A stretch of 64,000 bases of DNA from Pseudomonas panipatensis (GTDB lineage Bacteria > Pseudomonadota > Gammaproteobacteria > Pseudomonadales > Pseudomonadaceae): assembly GCF_900099785.1 (NCBI RefSeq), contig NZ_FNDS01000003.1, positions 186,001 through 250,000 on the forward strand. Reading direction: 5' to 3'. Below are positions 55,948-64,000 of the stretch, in pieces. A program made the position numbers and the translations under genes. The stretch's first letter is position 1. Each line of letters opens with the position of its first letter. Below the pieces are notes generated by a model. It was not told the DNA's origin. It saw nothing but the letters and a program-made list of their open reading frames with translations, and ran no database searches.

Positions 55948-57338
55948 GCCTGCACCTCCTTGAGTTGCAGCGCCTTGCGTTCGAGCCCTTGCAGCAGGAA
56001 GCGCTGCCAATGGGTGTGCTGGTTGACGTAAAGGCCTTCGTGGGTCAGTTCGGTGCCGGTGAGCAGCGGTGCGATGCCCAGGGTCCGGCTGTTCGGCGTC
56101 GCGCCGTTGAGCCACTTCTGATAGCCGCGGGAGATGTCGTTCCAGCGCTCCAGGCGGCCTTGGAAACCACGCTGCTGCTCGCGGAATTCGACCAGGTCGT
56201 CCGGCGTGCCCATGCCGGAGACGTTGAAGAAGTCCTCGAACTGGCGGATGCGGTTCTCGCGGTCCTGCTCCGACTCGCCCTTGACGCCGATGCACTGGCT
56301 GATGACTTCGGTCTTGTTCCAGGCGACCGGGCGAATGATGCGCAGCTGCGAGCTGATCTGGTCCATGAAGAACAGGCTGGGGTAGATGTTCAGGTTGCGC
56401 AGGCGGTGCATCATCCACTCGGCGCGGGCCTGGCCATGCTCGGCGACCAGGCGCGGCATGACGCTGGCGTAGCCGGGGCGCACGCTGGGGTTGGGCATGT
56501 CGCTGAACAGCACGCTGTGGCCGTTGGCGAAGGAGAACCAGCCGTCGTCGGTCTGCGCGTCGCCGGCGCCGAGCTTGCTGTAGTCGAGGGTGCCGCTGGC
56601 CGTGCCGTTCTCGGCGTTGACCTGCTGGCGGTGCTGCACGGTAGCCACGTAGTTGTAGTGCACGGTGCTCACGTGATAACCGTCCAGGCCGTTCTCGTTC
56701 TGCAGCTTCCAGTTGCCCTCGTAGGTGTAGCTGGACCTACCGGGCAGCACTTCCAGCTCACCGGTCGGCGACTGCGCGACCATCATGTCGAAGAACACCT
56801 TGGCGTCGCCGAGGTAGTCCTCCAGGCTGTCGCTGGCGCTGACGTCCAGGCTGATGAAGACGAAGCCCTTGTAGCTGTCGATGCGCGCCTTCTTCAGGCC
56901 GCGCGTGGCCTTGTCGAAACCTTCCGGGTATTCACCGGGCGCCTTGACCTTCACCAGGCGCCCGTCGCTCTTGTAGCACCAGGCGTGGAACGGGCAGGTG
57001 AAGGTGGACTGATTGCCCTTGGCGACGCGGGTGAGGGTGGCGCCGCGGTGCTGGCAGGCGTTGATCAGCGCGTGCAACTGGCCGTTGCCGTCGCGGGTGA
57101 CGATGATCGGCTGGCGGCCGGCGCGCAGGGTGATGAAGTCGTTGGGGTTGGCGATCTCGCTCTCGTGGCAGGCGTAGATCCATTGCTTCTCGAAGATCAG
57201 CTCCATCTCCAGATCGAAGAGCTCCGGCTCGGTGAAGATGTCGCGAGCGACGCGGTAGATGCCCTGGTCCGGACGGAAGTCCAGGCATCCGTTGATGTAG
57301 TCCTGCCAGTGCACGAGGCTTTTGCTTGGTACGTTCAT
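55944..57338 (-). CDS. antA: Anthranilate 1,2-dioxygenase large subunit
   Basis: A 464-residue Rieske oxygenase. Cluster ligands are C95 and H97 (ACQHRGATL) and C115 and H118 (TCPFHAWCY); the iron site includes H222 and H227 (GYHVSTVHYNY). Anthranilate dioxygenase gives catechol directly, with loss of CO2 and ammonia, needing no BenD-like step, which agrees with the lack of a dehydrogenase gene here. The divergent antR and the AntA-like sequence, distinct from BenA, support the name. Start ATG (57336-57338). Confidence 0.94.
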   Translation of the reverse strand: MNVPSKSLVHWQDYINGCLDFRPDQGIYRVARDIFTEPELFDLEMELIFEKQWIYACHESEIANPNDFITLRAGRQPIIVTRDGNGQLHALINACQHRGATLTRVAKGNQSTFTCPFHAWCYKSDGRLVKVKAPGEYPEGFDKATRGLKKARIDSYKGFVFISLDVSASDSLEDYLGDAKVFFDMMVAQSPTGELEVLPGRSSYTYEGNWKLQNENGLDGYHVSTVHYNYVATVQHRQQVNAENGTASGTLDYSKLGAGDAQTDDGWFSFANGHSVLFSDMPNPSVRPGYASVMPRLVAEHGQARAEWMMHRLRNLNIYPSLFFMDQISSQLRIIRPVAWNKTEVISQCIGVKGESEQDRENRIRQFEDFFNVSGMGTPDDLVEFREQQRGFQGRLERWNDISRGYQKWLNGATPNSRTLGIAPLLTGTELTHEGLYVNQHTHWQRFLLQGLERKALQLKEVQA

Positions 57339-57397
57339 TGTTGTTTTCCCATCGGGCGGATCGGTCCTTCATTCAAACCGCCGCGCCGGGGAGCGGC

Positions 57398-57431
57398 TAT
57401 CCGCATAGTGGGCGAAGGCAATCCGCAAAGT
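57398..57431 (-). promoter_or_regulatory. Candidate AntR direct repeats upstream of antA
   Basis: On the minus strand ACTTTGCGGATT and ACTATGCGGATA occur 22 bases apart, 60-93 bases before the antA start. They share the core GCGGAT with the BenR sites and have the spacing expected for an AraC/XylS-family activator, so they probably bind AntR. Confidence 0.75.
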
Positions 57432-57675
57432 CGGCGGCGGGTAACACGGCCGGGCAGGCTGGGTAGAAGGTGCCCAGTCGAGGGGCGGCGCGCGGCTGGG
57501 ACGCGGCGCGGGAGGCGATGCCGCCGGTGAGAAGGCTGAACGTTCGTCCGAAAAGTCGTCGATCACTATCCGTATATTGGGTTTTTGCCGGCATCATGGC
57601 TGTCGGGGTACGAGTCTTGCTGTTTTGTCGGCAGGCGCCTGCAGAGCGCCATCAGAAGCCCATGAGTGCCGTGCG

Positions 57676-58683
57676 ATGAACCATAAGAAATCGGGTCACT
57701 TCCGTGACATCCATGCCGACCACCTCGATCTGGCTGCCGCGCGCAACTGGATGTCGAACATCTGCGGGCCGCACCGGCTCGACGCCAGCCACCCCGGCAG
57801 CGTGAACTTCCAGCACAGCGGCAGCGTGCTCAAGGCCATGTCCACCACGCTGGGCTGCATCGAGTACGGCACCGACGTGACCATCGGCATCGAGGATGCC
57901 GAGCACTTCAACAGCTACAGCCTGAGCCTGCCGCTGAGCGGCGAGCAGGAGCTGAGCATCGCTGGCCGACAGCTGCACTCGAACCCGCAGCGCGGGGTGA
58001 TCGTCTCGCCCAATCAGAGCCAGCGACTGAGCATCACCGGCGACTGCCGCAAGCTGCAGGTGGTGATCTCCAGCCTGGCCATGCGCAAGACCCTGGAGGA
58101 AATGCTCCAGCGGCCCACCGAGCGGCCGCTGACCTTCGAGCCGGAGATGGACGCGAGCGACGGCGCCTCGGCCTCCTGGTGGCGCATGGTGCGGCACTTC
58201 AACGAAGAGATGGAGCACAGCGAACTGTTCGGCCAGGCGGTGTTCAACCGCGACCTCGAACGCGCGCTGGTCAAGGGACTGATCCTCGCTCAGCCGAACA
58301 ACTACAGCGAAGAACTGCGCCGCTGCCTGGGCGAAAAGTTGCCGCACTACTTGCTGCGTGCCCGCGATTACCTGCAGGCCAATGCCCGCGAAGCGCTGCG
58401 CCTGGACGACCTGGAGCAGGCCGCCGGGGTGTCGCGGTTCAAGCTGTTCGATGGGTTCCGCAAACACTTCGGCTGTTCGCCCATGACCTACCTCAAGCAC
58501 TACCGCCTGCATGCGGTGCGCGAGGAGATACTCGCCGCCGGCGGCCCCCGCAGTATCTCGGAGATCGCCATGAACTGGGGCTTCGCCCACCTCGGCCGTT
58601 TCGCCGGCGACTACCGCAAGCTGTTCGGCGAAACCCCCAGCGCGACCCAACTGCGCCTGGAGCGCCTGAGCGGCCGGCCATAG
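57676..58683 (+). CDS. antR: AraC-family activator of anthranilate catabolism, AntR
   Basis: A 335-residue regulator divergent from antABC. The C-terminal AraC domain reads LRLDDLEQAAGVSRFKLFDGFRKHFG and ISEIAMNWGFAHLGRFAGDYRKLF; the N-terminal domain includes YSLSLPLSGEQELSIAGRQ, typical of cupin-like effector domains. AntR binds anthranilate and activates antABC in P. aeruginosa, where it also links to Pseudomonas quinolone signal precursors. Start ATG 57676 (MNHKKSGHFRDIHADHL); frame open upstream without conserved sequence. Confidence 0.93.
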   Translation: MNHKKSGHFRDIHADHLDLAAARNWMSNICGPHRLDASHPGSVNFQHSGSVLKAMSTTLGCIEYGTDVTIGIEDAEHFNSYSLSLPLSGEQELSIAGRQLHSNPQRGVIVSPNQSQRLSITGDCRKLQVVISSLAMRKTLEEMLQRPTERPLTFEPEMDASDGASASWWRMVRHFNEEMEHSELFGQAVFNRDLERALVKGLILAQPNNYSEELRRCLGEKLPHYLLRARDYLQANAREALRLDDLEQAAGVSRFKLFDGFRKHFGCSPMTYLKHYRLHAVREEILAAGGPRSISEIAMNWGFAHLGRFAGDYRKLFGETPSATQLRLERLSGRP

Positions 58684-58739
58684 GCACAGGCCGCCGCCGC
58701 GTAGCACGTGGAGGGGCGCCGCCGTGGATTTCTCCAGGC

Positions 58740-58774
58740 ATGAAAAAACCGGCCACGCGGGCCGGTTTTTTCAT
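58740..58774. terminator. Bidirectional terminator between antR and ppnP
   Basis: A perfect 15-bp stem, ATGAAAAAACCGGCC / GGCCGGTTTTTTCAT, with a 5-base loop and T runs both ways. It serves the two convergent genes. Confidence 0.93.
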
Positions 58775-58786
58775 GGCCATGCCGAC

Positions 58787-59068
58787 TCAGCGGTATTCGC
58801 AGAGGTAGGCGGTGTCTTCGGCGACTTTCAGTTGGAACTTGCTGTTCGCCGGAACGGTGAACTTGCTGCCGGCGGCGAAGGTTTCCCAGGTGTCGCTGCC
58901 CGGCAGTTTGACGGTCAGGGCACCGGCGACGACGTGCATCACTTCCAGCTGGCTGGTGCCGAATTCGTACTCGCCGGCGGCCATCACGCCAATGGTGGCC
59001 GGACCGGCGGCCATTTCGAAGGCGATGGATTTGACGGTGCCGTCGAAGTACTCGTTGACCTTGAACAT
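58787..59068 (-). CDS. ppnP: Pyrimidine/purine nucleoside phosphorylase PpnP
   Basis: A 93-residue cupin of the DUF1255/PpnP family, with [41 protein letters not shown], and [13 protein letters not shown], close to the E. coli YaiE protein. PpnP splits diverse nucleosides with phosphate. Start ATG (59066-59068). The strong terminator at 58740-58774 follows it. Confidence 0.93.
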   Translation of the reverse strand: MFKVNEYFDGTVKSIAFEMAAGPATIGVMAAGEYEFGTSQLEVMHVVAGALTVKLPGSDTWETFAAGSKFTVPANSKFQLKVAEDTAYLCEYR

Positions 59069-59175
59069 TGGGGGCTTCTCCTGGAACGGATTGAGGAAGG
59101 ATTGGAAAAGGCCGCCAGTATGCCCAAGGCCGGGGACAGCGTCACTAGAGCGAGGCATTGCGGCGAAGCCGCGGA

Positions 59176-59715
59176 TCAGAGCGCCAGGGGCAACAGCCGG
59201 GCGGTATTGCGCGCATCTTCCAGGGCGCGGTGCTGCTGGCCCTGGAAATGCAGGCCGGCCAGTTGCAGGGCGGTGTTGAGACCGACCGCTCGCTTCAACT
59301 GGCGGGTCTGGGCGAAACGCTGCTTGAGGTTGATGTGCGGCACCTGGCTGAGCTGGCTGTGCAGGTGCTGGCGCTGCCATTCCAGTTCCAGCTGGCGGCG
59401 GTCGTAGTCGCCCCAACTGGCCCAGCCGACGAGCTGCGGGCGGTAGTTGCTCAGCCAGCGCTCGAACTGTTGCCAGACCTCGCTGAGCGGCGCGGCGCCG
59501 TCCACGCTGGCCTGGCTGATGTGCGTCAGCTCGCGGCAGAAGGGCGTCAGCAGGGGACGCCGCAGCGGCCGCACGAAGCGCTGGAAATGGTCCAGCTCGC
59601 GACCGTCGGCCTCCGCCACCAGGGCGGCGCCGATCTCGATGATTTCCATTTCTTCGACCGGCCAACCGCCTTCCTCGGTGGTGGCCTCCAGGTCGATGAC
59701 CAACCAGTGGGGCAT
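59176..59715 (-). CDS. DEDDh-family 3'-5' exonuclease
   Basis: A 179-residue exonuclease of the RNase T / KapD / Eri1 type: first motif [13 protein letters not shown] (Asp8, Glu10), a central ELTHIS motif, [10 protein letters not shown] and the last motif [13 protein letters not shown]. All four acidic residues and the histidine are present. It would trim RNA or DNA 3' ends; Eri1-like proteins act on RNA. It is 107 bases upstream of ppnP on the same strand. Confidence 0.88.
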   Translation of the reverse strand: MPHWLVIDLEATTEEGGWPVEEMEIIEIGAALVAEADGRELDHFQRFVRPLRRPLLTPFCRELTHISQASVDGAAPLSEVWQQFERWLSNYRPQLVGWASWGDYDRRQLELEWQRQHLHSQLSQVPHINLKQRFAQTRQLKRAVGLNTALQLAGLHFQGQQHRALEDARNTARLLPLAL

Positions 59716-59857
59716 GCGATCCGCTCTTGTTCGTCGATGAAAGCCCGGCGTTGCCGGCGGGCCGCTTGCAGGCTCGTGGCTAGCAGTATGGAAGGCCTTC
59801 CGGGGCTCGGCAAACCGCTGCTAGGCTTGCTCGATCACAGACCAGCGGAGCAGCGTC

Positions 59858-60736
59858 ATGGCAACAGTCGCATTCATCGGTCTCGGCGTGATGGGCTATC
59901 CCATGGCCGGGCATCTGCAAAGCAAGGGGCACGACGTGTGTGTCTACAACCGCACACCGGCGCGTGCCGAGCGCTGGGTCGCCGAGTACGCCGGGCGTTC
60001 CGCGCCGACACCGCGCGAGGCGGCGCAAGGCGCGGAGTTCGTGATGTGCTGCGTGGGCAACGATGACGATCTGCGCAGCGTGGTGTTGGGTGCCGATGGC
60101 GCCCTTGCCGGCATGCAGGCCGGCAGCGTCTTCGTCGATCACACCACGGCGTCGGCGGCGGTGGCGCGCGAACTGGCGGTGCAGGCCGCCGAGCGCGAGC
60201 TGGGCTTCCTCGATGCGCCGGTCTCCGGTGGCCAGGCCGGTGCCGAAAACGGCGTGCTGACGGTGATGGTGGGGGGCGAGCCGACCTTCTACCAGCGTGC
60301 CGAGCCGGTGATCGCGGCGTACGCGCGCATGGTCCGGCTGATGGGGCACAGCGGTGCCGGCCAATTGACCAAGATGGTCAACCAGATCTGCATCGGCGGT
60401 TTGCTCCAGGGGCTTTCCGAGGCGCTGCACTTCGCCCAGTGCGCCGGGCTCGACGGCCGCGCCGCGGTCGATGTCATCAGCAAGGGCGCGGCGCAGTCCT
60501 GGCAGATGGAAAACCGCCACCAGAGCATGCTCGACGGCCGCTTCGATTTCGGTTTCGCGGTGGATTGGATGCGCAAGGACTTCTCCATCGTCCTCGACGA
60601 GGCCCGGCGCAACGGTGCGCAGTTGCCGGTGACGGCGCTGGTCGATCAGTTCTACGCGGAGGTGCAGGCGGCGGGCGGCGGGCGCTGGGACACCTCCAGC
60701 CTGATCACCCGCTTGAAGCCGCCCACCCAGGATTGA
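59858..60736 (+). CDS. Beta-hydroxyacid dehydrogenase (3-hydroxyisobutyrate dehydrogenase family)
   Basis: A 292-residue NAD(P)-dependent dehydrogenase: N-terminal GLGVMGYPMAGHL nucleotide motif, DAPVSGGQAGAENGVLTVMVGG substrate segment and catalytic lysine in LTKMVNQICIGGLLQGL. The family includes 3-hydroxyisobutyrate, tartronate semialdehyde and serine dehydrogenases, and I cannot assign the substrate. Start ATG (59858) with a CAGCG upstream; a plain single gene ahead of the YkgJ gene. Confidence 0.87.
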   Translation: MATVAFIGLGVMGYPMAGHLQSKGHDVCVYNRTPARAERWVAEYAGRSAPTPREAAQGAEFVMCCVGNDDDLRSVVLGADGALAGMQAGSVFVDHTTASAAVARELAVQAAERELGFLDAPVSGGQAGAENGVLTVMVGGEPTFYQRAEPVIAAYARMVRLMGHSGAGQLTKMVNQICIGGLLQGLSEALHFAQCAGLDGRAAVDVISKGAAQSWQMENRHQSMLDGRFDFGFAVDWMRKDFSIVLDEARRNGAQLPVTALVDQFYAEVQAAGGGRWDTSSLITRLKPPTQD

Positions 60737-60870
60737 CCGGTGGTGGCGCGCGGCGGTCGGGCAGGCCGACGCGCAGCCCTTGGCGCTGCGCGGCGACGCG
60801 CTTATCCTCGCGCGCCGCGCCCCCTGTGCAGGGGCGCGCCGTCCCCAGGTCTTTCCGAGAGTCCAGTGAT

Positions 60871-61125
60871 ATGCAATGTCGTGCCGGTTGTGGCGCCTGC
60901 TGCGTGGCGCCGTCGATCTCCTCGCCGATTCCGGGTATGCCCAATGGCAAGCCGGCCGGCGTCCGTTGTGTGCAGCTCGATGAGCAGAACCTCTGCCGAT
61001 TGTTCGGCCAGCCGGAGCGGCCGGCGGTCTGCGCGGCCTTCGAGGCCGATCGGGAGGTGTGTGGCGAGAGCACGGAGGAGGCCATTCGGATCCTCGGCGA
61101 ATGGGAGCGGATCACCGCCGCCTGA
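60871..61125 (+). CDS. YkgJ-family cysteine cluster protein
   Basis: An 84-residue protein with the zinc/iron-chelating cysteine cluster of YkgJ: MQCRAGCGACCVAPSISS, VRCVQLDEQNLCRLFG, PAVCAAFEADREVCG. The cysteines probably bind metal. No function is established. Start ATG at 60871 gives the expected MQCR beginning, and it lies 134 bases after the dehydrogenase gene. Confidence 0.88.
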   Translation: MQCRAGCGACCVAPSISSPIPGMPNGKPAGVRCVQLDEQNLCRLFGQPERPAVCAAFEADREVCGESTEEAIRILGEWERITAA

Positions 61126-61262
61126 GTGACTTGGAAGTCACGATTTCAGGGTCCATACTGGCGTCCATCCTGGCTGGCCAACCGCTCAGGATCGCGGATT
61201 GCAGGGGAATCGGTTTCGACCGGGACCCGGATAGAACAAAAATGACGAGAGGAACGAAAACG

Positions 61263-61871
61263 ATGCGTGGCATGTTGCGTATGACCCTGTTGACCGCTGC
61301 CGTGATGGGCGTTTGCGGTACTGCCCTGGCCGAGGACTGGCAACTGGCGAAGGATGAGGATGGCATCAAGGTCTACCTCAGCAGCGTCCCTGGCTCCAAG
61401 TACAAGGCCTACCGTGGCGTGGTGGATATCAAGGCCGACGTGGCGACCCTGCAGGCCCTGCAGGAAGACGTCAAAGGCTCCTGCAAGTGGCTGCATGCCT
61501 GCGCCGAGATGCGCCTGCTGAAGAGCGAGAACGGTAGCACCTGGACCTACTCGAAGATCAATATGCCCTGGCCGGTGACCGGCCGTGACGTGGTGATCCA
61601 CGTGACCAGCGAGAAGACCGCCGACGGCGGCCTGATCCGCCACATGAAGGCCGAGCCGACCTTCATCCCGGAAGAGAAGGGTGAAGTGCGCGTGCCCGAG
61701 CTGGTTGGCGAGTGGCGCCTGGTGCCCAAGGGCGCCGGCGTGACCGAAGTGACCTATCAGGTGCAGACCGAGCCGGGTGGCAGCATCCCGTCCTGGCTGG
61801 CCAACAGCTTCGTGGTCGATGCTCCGCTGAATACCCTCAAGGGTCTGCGCGCGGTTGCCGAAAAGCACTAA
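61263..61871 (+). CDS. Exported START-domain lipid-binding protein
   Basis: A 202-residue protein: signal peptide MRGMLRMTLLTAAVMGVCGTALA, then a START-like domain with EDWQLAKDEDGIKVYLSSVPGS, KGSCKWLHACAEMRLLK and NMPWPVTGRDVVIHVTSEK. Such periplasmic proteins likely bind a lipid or hydrophobic ligand. The same gene order (YkgJ, START, gltA) is seen in P. aeruginosa to my recollection. Start ATG 61263 follows ATGACGAGAGGAAC. Confidence 0.88.
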   Translation: MRGMLRMTLLTAAVMGVCGTALAEDWQLAKDEDGIKVYLSSVPGSKYKAYRGVVDIKADVATLQALQEDVKGSCKWLHACAEMRLLKSENGSTWTYSKINMPWPVTGRDVVIHVTSEKTADGGLIRHMKAEPTFIPEEKGEVRVPELVGEWRLVPKGAGVTEVTYQVQTEPGGSIPSWLANSFVVDAPLNTLKGLRAVAEKH

Positions 61872-61887
61872 GCCGCCGTCGTGACAG

Positions 61888-61913
61888 AAAGGCCGCCTTC
61901 GGGCGGCCTTTTT
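61888..61913 (+). terminator. Terminator of the START-protein gene
   Basis: AAAGGCCGCC-TTCG-GGCGGCCTTT with a T run, a strong stem with UUCG tetraloop, 16 bases after the stop codon. Confidence 0.92.
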
Positions 61914-61975
61914 CGTTTGTCCGCGACGATGAGCCCGGCGCCGATCCTGCGTGGCGGTCGCGAAACGCAGGCAAC

Positions 61976-62002
61976 AAAAAAGGCTGCCGAGGCAGCCTTT
62001 TT
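61976..62002 (-). terminator. Terminator of gltA
   Basis: AAAAAGGCTGCC-GA-GGCAGCCTTTTT. On the minus strand it ends in a T run just after the gltA stop codon; it can also act on the plus strand. Confidence 0.9.
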
Positions 62003-62015
62003 CGTAGCGGGGCGC

Positions 62016-63302
62016 TTACTTGCGATTGTTCAGATCGACGAAGTTACGCTGCGCGTAGCCGGTGTACAGCTGGCGCGGACGGCCAATCTTGTACGGACCG
62101 GAGAGCATTTCCTGCCAGTGCGAGATCCAGCCCACGGTCCGCGCCAGAGCGAAGATCACGGTGAACATGCTGGTCGGAATACCGATCGCCTTGAGGATGA
62201 TGCCCGAGTAGAAGTCGACGTTCGGGTACAGGTTGCGCTCCACGAAGTAGGGGTCGTGGCGGGCGATTTCTTCCAGCTTCATGGCCAGTTCCAGCTGCGG
62301 ATCGTTGATGCCCAGCTCGCTGAGCACCTCGTCGCAGGTCTGTTTCATGACCTTGGCGCGCGGGTCGAAGTTCTTGTACACGCGATGGCCGAAGCCCATC
62401 AGTTTGAACGGATCGTTCTTGTCCTTGGCCTTGGCCACGAACTTCTCGATGTTCGATACGTCGCCGATCTCGTCCAGCATGCGCAGTACGGCTTCGTTCG
62501 CACCACCGTGGGCCGGGCCCCAGAGGGCGGCGATGCCGGAGGCGATACAGGCGAAGGGGTTGGCGCCCGAGGACCCGGCCAGACGCACCGTGGAGGTGGA
62601 AGCGTTCTGTTCGTGGTCGGCGTGGAGGATGAAGATGCGGTCCATGGCCTTGGCCAGCACGGGGCTGATCGGCTTGGTTTCGCAAGGGGTGTTGAACATC
62701 ATATGCAGGAAGTTTTCTGCATAGTTCAGGTCGTTGCGCGGATACATCATCGGCTGACCCATGGAGTACTTGTAAACCATGGCGGCGATGGTCGGCATCT
62801 TGGCGATCAGGCGGTGCGCGGAGATCTCGCGATGCGTCGGGTTATTGATGTCCAGCGAGTCGTGATAGAAGGCGGAGAGGGCGCCGATCACACCGCACAT
62901 GACGGCCATCGGGTGAGCGTCGCGGCGGAAACCGTTGAAGAACGTCTTCAGCTGCTCGTGAACCATGGTGTGGTTCTTGATGGTGCCGACGAACTTCTCT
63001 TTCTGCTCGGCGGTGGGCAGTTCGCCCTTCAGCAGCAGATAGCAGGTTTCCAGGTAGTCGGATTTCTCGGCCAGCTGCTCGATCGGATAGCCACGGTGAA
63101 GCAAAACACCTTTGTCACCGTCGATATAAGTGATCTTCGACTCGCAGGAGGCGGTCGACATAAAGCCAGGATCGAACGTGAAGTGGCCCGTGGAGGTCAG
63201 GCCCCGCACATCGACTACATCAGGACCCAGCGTGCCGGATAGGACGGGCAGTTCGACGGGGGCAGCGCCCTCGATGATCAACTGCGCTTTTTTGTCAGCC
63301 AT
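62016..63302 (-). CDS. gltA: Citrate synthase
   Basis: A 428-residue type II (hexameric, NADH-sensitive type) citrate synthase that condenses oxaloacetate with acetyl-CoA. It shows the N-terminal all-beta extension and the catalytic sequences [34 protein letters not shown] and [14 protein letters not shown], with the three catalytic residues in these regions (His, His, Asp). Start ATG (63300-63302) follows AGGAGG. It is divergent from sdhC, with its promoter in the intergenic region. Confidence 0.98.
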   Translation of the reverse strand: MADKKAQLIIEGAAPVELPVLSGTLGPDVVDVRGLTSTGHFTFDPGFMSTASCESKITYIDGDKGVLLHRGYPIEQLAEKSDYLETCYLLLKGELPTAEQKEKFVGTIKNHTMVHEQLKTFFNGFRRDAHPMAVMCGVIGALSAFYHDSLDINNPTHREISAHRLIAKMPTIAAMVYKYSMGQPMMYPRNDLNYAENFLHMMFNTPCETKPISPVLAKAMDRIFILHADHEQNASTSTVRLAGSSGANPFACIASGIAALWGPAHGGANEAVLRMLDEIGDVSNIEKFVAKAKDKNDPFKLMGFGHRVYKNFDPRAKVMKQTCDEVLSELGINDPQLELAMKLEEIARHDPYFVERNLYPNVDFYSGIILKAIGIPTSMFTVIFALARTVGWISHWQEMLSGPYKIGRPRQLYTGYAQRNFVDLNNRK

Positions 63303-63361
63303 TATGGCCTCCTATTAATGCTTGAAATCATCTGTACGACCCCCCACGCAGGGCCCGCACC

Positions 63362-63389
63362 ACTATAGAGAGATAAATCCGAATGTCAA
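63362..63389 (-). promoter_or_regulatory. Sigma-70 promoter of gltA
   Basis: On the minus strand: TTGACA (63384-63389), 16-base spacer, TATAGT (63362-63367), near consensus and about 60 bases upstream of the gltA start codon. Confidence 0.88.
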
Positions 63390-63504
63390 TTTGCGCGAAA
63401 CCTTGCCGCAGAGGCCCTCCAAGCGCCTGTTTTGGCGAAAAAAATGCGCTATTTACGCCTTTTGGGGGGGTGCGGCAATAAGTCCTTAGGCGTAGGTGAT
63501 TGCG

Positions 63505-63533
63505 TTGTCATTAGGGGCCTAACTGTCTATACT
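63505..63533 (+). promoter_or_regulatory. Sigma-70 promoter of the sdh operon
   Basis: TTGTCA (63505-63510), 17-base spacer, TATACT (63528-63533). Transcription would start near 63540, giving an untranslated leader of about 115 bases before sdhC. Confidence 0.85.
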
Positions 63534-63628
63534 CCGCGACCAGCCGCCAAGGCCTCTGAGGCCGGCTCCATAGGCGGTTGTCACTCCCGAAGGTGATGGG
63601 TACCTGACAAGTGCACCTCCCGACAACT

Positions 63629-63649
63629 AGCCCTGCTGTTTGAAGGGCT
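63629..63649 (+). promoter_or_regulatory. Hairpin covering the sdhC ribosome binding site
   Basis: AGCCCT / AGGGCT (63629-63634 and 63644-63649) with a 9-base loop. The Shine-Dalgarno AAGGG is within the right arm, 8 bases before the GTG start, so folding could limit translation. Iron-responsive PrrF small RNAs regulate the sdh operon in P. aeruginosa, and this is a candidate site for such control. Confidence 0.5.
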
Positions 63650-63655
63650 CTCAGT

Positions 63656-64000
63656 GTGAAAAAAGCCGTGAATAGCAAACGACCTGTAAACCTAGACCTA
63701 AGGACCATCAAACTCCCTGTCACTGCTTACACGTCCATTCTCCATCGCATCTCTGGCGTCATCCTGTTCCTGGGCATTGCCGTGCTGCTGTTCGCGCTCG
63801 ACAAGTCCCTGGCTTCGGAAGACAGCTTTGATCAGGTGAAGGCGTGTCTGGCCAGTCCTCTGGCCAAGTTCGTGATTTGGGGCCTGCTGTCTGCGCTGCT
63901 GTACCACCTGGTAGCCGGTATCCGTCACCTCGTCATGGACGCAGGTATCGGTGAAACGCTTGAAGGCGGTAAGCGTGGTTCGAAAATCGTCATCGCTGTC
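63656..64000 (+). CDS. sdhC: Succinate dehydrogenase cytochrome b556 subunit, N-terminal 115 residues (cut by window edge)
   Basis: Begins at GTG 63656 (MKKAVNSKRPVNLDLRTIKLP) and runs off the right edge. The visible part has the SdhC signature: LPVTAYTSILHRISGVILF, with histidine and serine near the quinone site, and the haem b ligand region LLYHLVAGIRHLVMD. It anchors the SdhAB dehydrogenase to the inner membrane. sdhDAB should follow. A GTG five codons downstream is a possible alternative start. Confidence 0.96.
   Translation, partial: MKKAVNSKRPVNLDLRTIKLPVTAYTSILHRISGVILFLGIAVLLFALDKSLASEDSFDQVKACLASPLAKFVIWGLLSALLYHLVAGIRHLVMDAGIGETLEGGKRGSKIVIAV

Overview
The window is GC-rich chromosomal DNA that I assign to Pseudomonas, close to P. 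aeruginosa or a relative such as P. citronellolis or P. nitroreducens. The reasons are the gene order cysI ... metH, cti, nfuA, MFS, DUF1272, GlxA regulator, the order ppnP, exonuclease, dehydrogenase, YkgJ, START protein, gltA / sdhC, the ben-cat-ant catabolic genes with AntR and BenR type regulators, and REP-like repeats. These calls rest on reading the sequence and recalling families; no database search was run. No rRNA, tRNA, CRISPR array or complete mobile element was seen.

Layout. 1-19.7 kb is mostly housekeeping: a DUF934 protein and sulfite reductase, a thioesterase, an orphan periplasmic binding protein, a MATE exporter, a flavoprotein coupled to a GFA-family protein, YggL, MetH, the cis/trans fatty acid isomerase Cti, the Fe-S carrier NfuA, an MFS transporter, a GlxA-type regulator and an M14 carboxypeptidase. 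19.7-23.7 kb is a pstSCAB phosphate ABC transporter behind a good Pho box, without phoU. 24.2-28.0 kb has a chemoreceptor and an unusual serine hydrolase.

28.1-33.9 kb is the accessory part and the least explained. Two DUF2845 secreted proteins flank a 373-residue protein built of about fourteen 26/27-residue repeats. Next come REP-like repeats, a BRO-N domain gene with a strongly structured leader, and a lone AT-rich DUF262/DUF1524 (GmrSD-like) putative restriction gene. 34-37.2 kb has a membrane-anchored catalase-like protein and a di-haem cytochrome of the RoxA/peroxidase type. zapE follows.

38.4-58.7 kb is an aromatic catabolism supercluster: pcaR-pcaK, benR, a cupin gene, benABCD, catR / catBCA, benE, a benF-type OprD porin, a truncated MFS remnant, and on the minus strand antABC with a kynurenine-formamidase-like hydrolase, divergent from antR. 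Benzoate (BenABC, BenD) and anthranilate (AntABC) both become catechol, which CatA, CatB and CatC take to 3-oxoadipate enol-lactone; the final steps (pcaD, pcaIJ, pcaF) lie outside the window. Candidate operators for PcaR, BenR, CatR and AntR can be read directly. 58.7-64 kb returns to core genes: ppnP, an exonuclease, a beta-hydroxyacid dehydrogenase, YkgJ-like and START proteins, gltA, and the divergent start of sdhC, which is cut by the window edge.
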